From Mesaphorura yosii (lineage: Eukaryota > Arthropoda > Collembola > Poduromorpha > Tullbergiidae): 64,000 nt of DNA. The stretch lies in contig WIXG01000261.1 in assembly GCA_009869945.1 (NCBI GenBank), forward strand, positions 1-64,000, written 5' to 3'. The notes beneath the pieces were generated by a model, which was not told the DNA's origin, did not search any database, and was given only the letters and a program-made list of their open reading frames with translations. Positions within the stretch are counted from its first letter, which is position 1. Each line of letters begins with the position of its first letter. This document shows, piece after piece, positions 53,368 to 61,760 of the stretch. Position numbers and translations under genes: made by a program.

Positions 53368-53460
53368 GATTTAGACTAAAGTAATTAACGAATATCAACT
53401 AATGCATGAATAAGTACAAGCTCACGTCACAGAATGTATAGAACACGTTATTCTTAGTAC

Positions 53461-53466
53461 AATAAA
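53461..53466 (+). terminator. Candidate TPGS2 poly(A) signal
   Basis: AATAAA on the plus strand, 107 bp beyond the TPGS2 stop and before the convergent alpha-arrestin gene. Confidence 0.5.
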
Positions 53467-53645
53467 AAGAAGCGTTTCTAGCTTGAACGCAAAAGTTCGA
53501 AGTTTCTGTCATTAAGCTACAATATCTTTGGAGTATTTTAAAATCCTTTGGCAAGTACATGGCTGAGATTCCAGGTTCTAAATGAAAAGGCACTCCGAGA
53601 ATACTTAACAAGTTGCATAACAGTCTTGGATGTCCTTAATTTAGC

Positions 53646-55194
53646 TTAGAAACGGTAGTTTGCGTATTTAGGCAAGAACGAACCGTTATGTAAATAAACA
53701 CGGCTTTCTGCTTCAAGTGCTTCAAGCTCCACTTGTTCATATGTTGGACACTTTCCGGATACTTCCTCGTACGTTGGCGGAGCTAAAAATTCGGACAAAA
53801 AATCAAATTTCTTTTCTTTTGTTTTTACAAATCGTGTTGGTGTATGTGAACTTCCACTTACGCAATTCTGGATATGACTCTAGTGGCCCGGTTGATTGCA
53901 CGTCATTTGCGCCTGGACTCCCTTGGCGTGGCGTTCTTACTCCTACTCTTGGCATTGACATTATTGGCACGGTCATTGCAGAATCGAAATTAAAATGACT
54001 TCTTAGTGGAATACTTCCTATTATAACAGGCAATTCGCCCTTCAGGGATGATCTCATAAATACCTTCACCTTTACCTGTCAGCAAGGAAAGAAAAGATTA
54101 CTACAACCTTTTCACAGCGAAAGAGACGTTGATACCTCGATATAGTAAAGGAGGTCCATCATATGACATCCCCCTAGTCCTGTTGAAGGGAGCGAGGGTA
54201 TTGTGAAACAATTTTCTGGCCAATGCCTTTCTTCGCCGCTAGGCACGTCCGGATGCTTAAGTTTCTTAATCACATATTTCTTCACCTTCATATGCGACCC
54301 AACCTTGTATGTTACTCCCTATGTAGCCAAGAAATCGTGGAATTCAGGCTTTAATCTTTATCATGTGCATGACTTCAGAATTTACCTGACACAGGGCGAC
54401 TGCGCACGATCTCACGTTCCTATTCGACAGATTCGAAACCTGCAAGCTGTAATGGAGTCGCTGCCCGGAAACGAAGCCGCCTTGACTGACAATTAGCTTA
54501 AAACTGATCGGTCGGGAATTATAGAAACAAAATCCGAAACTCTTTTCATTGGCAAGTCGCATGGGTTGATCGATTGAACCAACTCCTGTGATTGTAGCTG
54601 TATTCAAGTCAACTATTCCATTAACACTGAAGTAGAGCCTTGTATCAGCGTTGAACTTTCCTTGTACAATTCTTTTCAAAGCTGCGTCAGATCGTTTGAA
54701 TGTCGCTTGCAGATAGTATGATATGTGTCCATGTTTGCTGAAAAATGATGACGGAATGCGTCTCGGCAGCTGGAAGACGAACGGAAAGCGATGCGTGCCA
54801 GCCGGGACGGTAATCTCTGGTCCACCTGATACGCACATAAAACTATCAAATTTCGCACGATCGCAAGACAGGATTTTATCATTTTCATCTAACCTTGCGA
54901 GCCAATCAGGTAAGTTTTGTACCAAATGTAAATATGGGAATCTTTCCGATAAGTGGTATACTTTCCTCGTCGTTCTGCCCATTCGACTTTTCCTACGCCA
55001 ATGCATTTTATCTTCAACCCTGAAGAAACCCAGTAACATTAAAGGCCAGTCCTTATCTGAAGTGTTTCATCTGGAAAATGAAACTTACCCACAGTTTTCA
55101 CTTCGCTCGGGTTGTCCAAAATCACTGCACCATGAATAGTTTGCCCAACAAAATATGTAAGCTCGGCACTGTCCACACTGATTGTAATTTTCAT
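53646..55194 (-). CDS. Alpha-arrestin (ARRDC-type), copy 1
   Basis: Adaptor that links membrane cargo to NEDD4-family ubiquitin ligases for endocytosis and sorting. Six exons on the minus strand: 55089-55194, 54894-55019, 54386-54825, 54136-54318, 53862-54075, 53646-53782, giving 401 residues. The N-terminal arrestin domain starts MKITISVDSAELTYFVGQTI and includes HRFPFVFQLPRRIPSSF. The C-terminal domain includes RPISFKLIVSQGGFVSGQ and SSLKGELPVIIGSIPLR. The tail holds one clear PPxY motif (PPPTYEEV, Tyr about 361) and a second partial one, CPTYEQV. I used the ATG at 55194, where the domain begins, though the frame is open upstream to 55272. It is the tandem paralogue of the gene at 56.2-57.7 kb. 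Confidence 0.92.
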
Positions 55195-56151
55195 TGTGAC
55201 ACATTTAATTACTGAACGAGAGAGCGAGTAAATTAAGAATATGCACCTAATTATCAAGGATGTCAGTTTCACGTGTTCACATAATTATTGTTCAGTTCCC
55301 ACTTCCACGTTCAGCCCTTTGCTGTGAGTTGAGAAGAGAATTCAAGATGTAAACAAACTCCTTTGCAGACAACTCAAGATTCGAGCCTGCTACGCACTGT
55401 AGAGACAAAAGGCGCACAAAGGCCAAACGACACAGGTGCGCTTCAGGCCCTCATTATCCTGCGTTATGTTATTTTTTGAATACTGGAATTACTGACATGG
55501 TTATTATTTACATTGGGAGGCAAAATTCTGCAGTTTCATGCACGCTAAATTGTGAATCAGCATTTTGTTTGTGACAGCATCAACCGGACTTGAAAGTTAC
55601 GGAGGTGCAAGCGAAATGAAGTGGAATGGCTCTTTACGGATTTCTCGCCTCAATTTCTTAAGCAGTTTCCTGGCACAGGTCATGGAATGAGTACAAATAA
55701 TTCCTCCGCCACAAGGTGAAGATAGTATATAAGCATACACAAGTCGGTGGAATGACTTAAAACGTTAAAAATCACAACGGTTTGTTTTATTTAGCACAAA
55801 TTTCACGCAAAACTTAACCGGTTGCCGTAAATCTCACTTCTAATCTCAGCTGAAATATTGCACGCCTAAGTACAATCGTACGTGTCACTGGTGTCACAGA
55901 AAGAAAAGAAGACATTATACAAAACTGGTAGGCTGTCCCTTCAATTCAAGTACTAATCTGTCAATGAGTATTAATTAGCAAACTCAGAAGAGGACGAAAA
56001 ATTGTACTCTAGGCTGCAGTTTCATAAAGGCAATGAGTTTTGAGGTCCAAATCAAGGTTCTTGGACGCTAGTAAATTCTATATACAATTTCGTCGAAAAA
56101 CTTTGGTCCAATTGGTTGTCAAATTCCCGACATGCTGAAGAGGACTAGAAT
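55195..56151. other. Spacer between tandem alpha-arrestins
   Basis: Non-coding by eye, containing the 3' end of copy 2 and the promoter of copy 1. No arrestin-like remnant was seen here. Confidence 0.5.
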
Positions 56152-57735
56152 TTATGTCCAAATGGGGTACTTGGGCATGAATGAACTGTTTTGCAAGTAA
56201 ATGCGACTTTCCGTCTCAAGCTCTTGAAGTTGCACTTGGTCATACGTTGGGCAATTTCCTTCCACTTCTTCATAAGTCGGAGGAGCTGGAAATTTCATCG
56301 AAAATTAATGCACTAGGGCGCACAAATTGACAATATTATTTTGTCTCTAAACTCACGTAACTCCGGATACTCTTCCAAAGGATTAGATGTTTCCGCTACC
56401 GCTGCGATTGCGGGTACACTCACCGCAACTGATTCTAAATGACTAGGAGGATGGATTCCTGATGGCACTGGCTGAAGAGCGGCAGCTGGAGTAAAATGAG
56501 TCCTCAGCGGTATGTTCCCTATGGTTATTGGCAACTCTCCCTTCAGTGACGACCTACAGAATACTCTCACTCGGACCTGCAAAGCAGGAAGCAAGAAGAG
56601 AACTCAGTTGGGGATCTTGGCAATAATTTAAGCATGTTTTGAAAGTCGGCAATCAATCTCATGCAATTACCTCGATCCAGTACTTCAGGTAAATGAGATG
56701 GCAGCCTCCAAGACCCGAAGGAGCAAGCGATGGTAGTTTGAACCCATTTTCTGGCCAATATCTTTCCTCACCTTTCGGAACCCCAGAATGTTTAAATCTC
56801 ATGAGGATTGTGTTTTCTTCTTTAGTGTGTCCTCTAGCCATGTATGTCTCACCCTGATCAATTTTATATTACTGGTTGCTTACGGCATGCCAAAACTCAT
56901 TGCTTAATTTAAGGATTTTACCTTGCAGAATGTCACTAAACATGATTTCACATTCCGATTGGACAAATTTGAAACTTGTAAAGTATAATTAAGTTGCTGG
57001 CCGGAAACAAAGCCACCTTGGTTTACAATCAGTTTGAAGCTAATCGGTCGAGTATTATGGCAGCAGAATCCCAACGACTTCTTGTTGCACAGTTGTTGTG
57101 GTTGACCCACTGATCCAATATTTGGAATTGTGATGGTGTTTAAGTCAACTACAGCATTAACACTAAAGTTAAGTCTTGTCTCAGCATCAAATTTCCAAGA
57201 GCGTTTGAAGGTTGCTTGCAGAAAATATTCAATTCGACCGTAGCTGCTACAAAATGAGGACGGTATGTTTCTAGGCAGCTGGAAAATGAACGGGAATTCT
57301 TGAACTCCTGCAGGAACTGGTACTTCTACGCCGTCTGGGGAGAAGTGTGCGACAAAGAATCAGCGCCAGATTGGTCACGGATAAATGATACGATATTAAA
57401 TAATTTCTTTTACCCTGAGACCCAATCAAGTATGCCTTGCATGTGAAGTAATTGTGCTGATCGCTTCGGTAAATTCTGCTCTTTCCATGTCGTTCTGACC
57501 ATTTCACCTTTCCCGACCCGACACACTTTATCTTCAAGCCTATAAACGATCAAAACAATAAAGAACCTAATCCAGCTAATCTGCAAGGAGAGGAGATTAC
57601 CTGGGCATCGCGAGAGATAAGGAACTTACCACTTGTTACAGTTTCGCTCGACGTATTCACAATAACAGATCCATAAATGACTTGTCCAGCAAAGTATACA
57701 AGCGAAGGGTTGTTGACACGTATTGTAATTTTCAT
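56152..57735 (-). CDS. Alpha-arrestin (ARRDC-type), copy 2
   Basis: Six exons on the minus strand: 57630-57735, 57414-57539, 56922-57334, 56671-56853, 56357-56576, 56152-56285, coding 393 residues. Exons 1, 2 and 4 have exactly the lengths of copy 1 (106, 126, 183 nt) and all phases agree, so the pair arose by local duplication of a spliced gene. Domain blocks: MKITIRVNNPSLVYFAGQ, GKVKWSERHGKSRIYRS, RPISFKLIVNQGGFVSGQ, GEERYWPENGFKLPSLAPSG and SSLKGELPITIGNIPLR. The PPxY motif is kept (PPPTYEEVEG, Tyr about 354), as is the second Tyr site CPTYDQV. The region before the PPxY (residues about 300-345) has diverged to an Ala/Pro/Ser-rich linker. The role is as for copy 1, likely with different cargo. 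Confidence 0.92.
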
Positions 57736-58308
57736 TGTGACATGCCGGGAATCAGGGATTGTGCACAGGTCAAGAACAATAATTCCTTATCGCAATGAAA
57801 TGAGTGAAGTTCTGTATACTATCAACAACATGAAATGTGGGTTAGGGAGAACAAATAAATATAATTCGAACTCCTTTCTTTTCCTCACCAGTATGCAACG
57901 CAGTAGTTGCAAAAAACTTGTGTATATTACGAGATCCTCATGTTAATTTGGTACACAAAACAAAGTTGAACAGAACAGCATGAGCAAATACTAATGACAC
58001 AAAAAATCCGTAGAAATTGAGCTTCAATAAGCAATCCATTCAATGGGCATTGGTCGAGGCCGGCGAAAGCGACTCAAGATGCCCAACTGGTCAAGTGAAG
58101 TGGGCCAAGCGGGACATCCGCATTATCAGTCTCAGTACAACGAATAAACATAACGCGCTTGGCGTGTCTCAAGTCGCTCGCACTTTGATACCAGCTTCCG
58201 GAATACGAGGATTAATCAAACTATTTCGGCCATTTACGGTTTACATGTTACAAGAAGTTGTGCTGAATTGAAGGATTTGCAAAGATGATATAAACCACAA
58301 GCTCTGAG
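57736..58308. other. No gene recognised; divergent promoter region
   Basis: Lies between the start of the minus-strand alpha-arrestin and the plus-strand Methyltransf_FA gene. Short ORFs only, none supported. Confidence 0.5.
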
Positions 58309-59211
58309 ATGAGAGTTGCTTTCCTGTATCCGTTCTATTCTGTTTCTATTCCAGTTTCGCGTTTGTGTTGTAGGACGAATCTTACGCCAAATTGCAATGG
58401 AGCAAGTTCTCAAATAGTGACCAATTTCGACCCAATCTTAATGATGTGCGCCATTACTGTCATAACGGTTTGTCTGCATCTCACCTTTCGTTTTCGTCTG
58501 CTTCTGATATTTGTCCTGTTAATTTGGGCAAGCGTTGGTCCTAGGTTTGCGGCTGGTTCAGAAAAAATTGAGCAATTCGAGCATGATGGTAAGCGAAACC
58601 AAGCATTTCATTACTTACGATTTTGGGCTGAGTTTCCAGTGTGGATCTTAAAAATAGCTTGCGAAATCGAATTTCACAACCAGTTTCGATTCACCATGTT
58701 TCATGCTGCGAAGCCGTTTGTGAGCGAAAATGGAATGTTTGAGCTCCTCGTTCGATTCCGTGGAATTGCTGACGGACATATTGCCCTAACTTTGAATCAA
58801 AACGAGACCGAGCCTCTTTACATGGTAATTCATTGCTCATCCATGCACCATATGATTTGATATGACGTTTGCGATTCATGTTTTATTTAGATAATTCTCG
58901 GCTCTTACAACAATCAGTTTTCGGAAATTCGTCGTACTAAGCGTGCCACAAGTCAGGTTAAGATTAATACACCGGGCATTCTTTCAATTAATCAATGGCG
59001 TGGTTTCGTGGTGCGATACAATTTGAGTACGGGGCACATTTGGGTGTTCCCTGAGGGCAGCAATACGATTCTGCTATTCTGGAAAGATCCGAACCCGTTG
59101 CCGATTCGATACTTCAGTTTCACGGCATACCACGGAAGAGTTCTGCTAGTTGCTTTCGACTGTCGAGCCAAGGACAAGTTTTCATCTGTGTCGAAAATAG
59201 CAGGTAAGTAA
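58309..59211 (+). CDS. Protein with one farnesoic acid O-methyltransferase (Methyltransf_FA) domain
   Basis: Exons 58309-58824 and 58891-59211. The domain reads LLVRFRGIADGHIALTLNQ, then across the splice LYM/IILGSYNNQFSEIRR, followed by INTPGILSINQWRGFVVRYN and LFWKDPNPLPIRYFSFTAYHG, matching the Methyltransf_FA pattern including the IILG-type core and W-x-DPNPLP. Despite the name, members of this domain family in arthropods are mostly of unproven activity; many are secreted. The frame opens at 58309, but ATGs at 58441/58444 start a better signal-peptide or anchor (ITVITVCLHL then LLLIFVLLIWASVG), so the true start is probably there, about 256 residues long. The stop at 59209-59211 sits inside a consensus donor (G|GTAAGT at 59204). 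Splicing to an acceptor at 59261 would instead add about 32 residues ending at 59359, antisense to the fucosyltransferase. Confidence 0.82.
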
Positions 59212-59255
59212 CCTTGTTAAATTCTGGTTCTCAAGCTTAAGTATTCTACTTCTAC

Positions 59256-60653
59256 TCACAGCTTTACGCTATATCCTTTGCTACATCCGCTGTTTAACCA
59301 CTTGTCGAATTGGTCGTAAACTTTCGGCTCCTTCCTCCAGTTTTTGTTGTTCAGCTTGAAACAAAGATCACAAGCCATAGGAATTCCGTCGTATGCTTCG
59401 ATGAAGTACGATTTCTTCCACTGAAAATATTCGTTGTAGAGCGTGTCGTTTTTGTCCAGTATTTTCAAGTACGCTGCCAGTTCTTTCGGGCTGTATTTGC
59501 TCGCGTCAATCACTGAATGCGGCGGAGCTTCACGCTCATAATTTCCACCGCCAAGCACGATTGGGACGACATTGAGCATTAAATTGTTGTACAATTTCTC
59601 CGTAATGTAGTCGCTGCAAATTGAATTCTCGAAGGCCAACACAAACTTGTAGCTGGTACTCACTAAATAATAGCAGTCATCGTGCTCCACTTTGTATGGA
59701 TTCCGCAGTGTTTTCTGTACACCACATTTGTATTTACCACAAGTGCCGTAAATGTCCACTGGAACGTAGCGCTGCAACTGGCTGACATAAAGCTCTCTAC
59801 GGGAATGTGACGTACAGCCATGAGAAGAGGCGAACCAGGCGACGAGACGACGTTTCCCATGCGCGTAGTTGCGAACCGCGGGATCGTCGTGAGAATGAAT
59901 CCAATTTGAGACGTACCTCGGGAAACGAGTTGACGCCAGTCCAGGGCCAGGCGCAGGTGCCGCTGAGGATGTGCTCGTGGCGGATTGGTCAGCCAGTTTT
60001 AGAACACGACCATGTCGCACAGTTACGTCCGCATCCGTTCTGTAGCTCATTGTCCGGTTGAAGACGTGATTCAACCTCGTCGCATTGAGCCCAAGATAGT
60101 TTAAGATGAACGGTGGTTCGTAGGTCATGGAAATCCACACTTGGTCTTCTCTCCGCGAATCGGGCAGTTCATAGTTGCCATTTACGTGTAGATCAACCAA
60201 ATGGAAGAGAACAGCGTCACTTGTGTTGAGTTCAGTTCGATTCAGTGTGAACACACAGTTATTTGTGTTCTGATGTTGAAGATCCGAGCAACGGCCATGA
60301 ACGATTTGTGTGAACACTTTGTGCCAGAGAGCTTTTGAATTCCAGTATTTGTTCCAAATCAAAATCTTCACCGGCTTGGAATCTGTCCCAAAATTCTTTT
60401 GATCGGTCGCGTAGGGTTTGAGGAACGATGAAGCCGGAAATCTTGACCCGACTTGGTTTGTCAGTATTTGAACGATTCGTGTATTATTAAACGTGATTAT
60501 AGTTTGATACTGTAAAAATATCAAATGAAACATCAGTATTACGAGAAAAATGGCGAGTAGAAGAGATTTTGGCGTGATACTAACTCCGAGAAATGGTGCA
60601 AACGATTTCAAGGGCTTAAACTTTTTTTTGATGGTGAGTTGTGCGGGAGTCAT
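59256..60653 (-). CDS. Alpha-1,3-fucosyltransferase (GT10)
   Basis: Transfers fucose from GDP-fucose to N-acetylglucosamine on glycans in the Golgi. It is an intronless frame of 465 residues on the minus strand. Residues 1-30 are a short basic cytosolic tail, about 30-49 a signal anchor (SLLLAIFLVILMFHLIFL), giving type II topology, followed by a stem. The catalytic domain has KILIWNKYWNS, WISMTYEPPF, YRTDADVTVRHGRV, RRLVAWFASSHGC, VDIYGTCG and the donor-binding motif FENSICSDYITEKLYNN (from about residue 341), then VPIVLGGGNY. A C-terminal CDLC motif matches the disulphide cysteines of the family. Acceptor (core alpha-1,3 or antennal) cannot be decided. It is convergent with the Methyltransf_FA gene, with stops only 44 bp apart. 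Lack of introns in this intron-rich region could reflect an old retroposed copy. Confidence 0.95.
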   Translation of the reverse strand: MTPAQLTIKKKFKPLKSFAPFLGVSITPKSLLLAIFLVILMFHLIFLQYQTIITFNNTRIVQILTNQVGSRFPASSFLKPYATDQKNFGTDSKPVKILIWNKYWNSKALWHKVFTQIVHGRCSDLQHQNTNNCVFTLNRTELNTSDAVLFHLVDLHVNGNYELPDSRREDQVWISMTYEPPFILNYLGLNATRLNHVFNRTMSYRTDADVTVRHGRVLKLADQSATSTSSAAPAPGPGLASTRFPRYVSNWIHSHDDPAVRNYAHGKRRLVAWFASSHGCTSHSRRELYVSQLQRYVPVDIYGTCGKYKCGVQKTLRNPYKVEHDDCYYLVSTSYKFVLAFENSICSDYITEKLYNNLMLNVVPIVLGGGNYEREAPPHSVIDASKYSPKELAAYLKILDKNDTLYNEYFQWKKSYFIEAYDGIPMACDLCFKLNNKNWRKEPKVYDQFDKWLNSGCSKGYSVKL

Positions 60654-61760
60654 TGTTAAGAATCTAACCAGAATGTAAAATGAACGCGCGAGTAACCCAG
60701 AGACGGAATTTCAAGCTCTTTATAACCTTTCAGCTTACAACATCTCAAAGCGTTGACACAGGAAATGATCATTTCAAGCAAGAACAATAAAACCAACATG
60801 TGGCACTGAGAAAATCCTGCAGACTCCTTAGTGTCTTCAATTAACGCAGGTACAGGCGAATGACACATTTCTTTCAAGACAGCAAGTCGGCCGCACCTCT
60901 TTATTGTATTATTGTCAGAAAGATGTTGGTTGTATGTTGTGGTGCTGGCAAAGTGATGATCATGACAGAATTCTTTTAGTTATTCCAGTTATCAGAATCA
61001 GTGCACATATTGATTTCGTGCACAACATGACAGCGCATCAAAATGATCTACAAAACCCCAAAAGTATCTTATACTTGTATTTGGTTTAACTCGAAGTGTC
61101 GGAAATAATTTACGGCTTCTGAACAAGTCGCTTTATATTCCCTCGGAGGAGTTTAATGCTAATTGAAAAACGAAGTTTACGTGATTTTTGTTTAAAATTT
61201 CATTGTTCAGTTAATTTTTCACCCAGCAATGCCAATTTTTTAACTTGCCAGCTTTAAAACCGCATAAGCTCAAAAAAGACATCCACCACAGCATTAAGTC
61301 CATTGATCCATTCTTCTTGTTACTGGTTCATTGTCACGTGCGATCTTAATTTGACAATTGGTCGAATCATGGGATCGTGCCAATGGTGTCATGTCTGCGA
61401 AACATGAAGCATTGAACTGAAGCACGCATTTAATAAGTCCTGCGCTGATCCTCGCGTAAGCAGCATCGTTGCGTATTTCGGCAATTAATTTCAATTTAAC
61501 ATACGACTCAAACAAGCCCACTGAGCTTATGATCATGATGTTGTATTCAGGACAAAGTCAACTCCACAAACAACTTAATGCATAACAAGTGCATCCGTGG
61601 AAAACTTTGTCCAGACTTTCCACATAAAGAGAGTGCCAAACTTAAGTGATTAGAATATAAACAGTTACGAGTCGCAAAATGAGAATATTTATCCAGCTGG
61701 AAGTGCCAAGACAAGAACTAATGTCTCACCTCCTCACAAGCGCAACTCACTGGACTCAAA
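60654..61760. other. No gene recognised; divergent promoter region
   Basis: Holds the 5' flanks of the fucosyltransferase and the channel gene. A 73-codon minus-strand ORF (60,656-60,877) ends just before the fucosyltransferase start and might act as an upstream ORF in its leader, but it has no recognised domain. Confidence 0.45.

Noticed and set aside
60656-60877. 73-codon minus-strand ORF before the fucosyltransferase
   Set aside because: Could be an upstream ORF in the leader, but it has no domain and cannot be joined in frame, so it is not listed as a gene.
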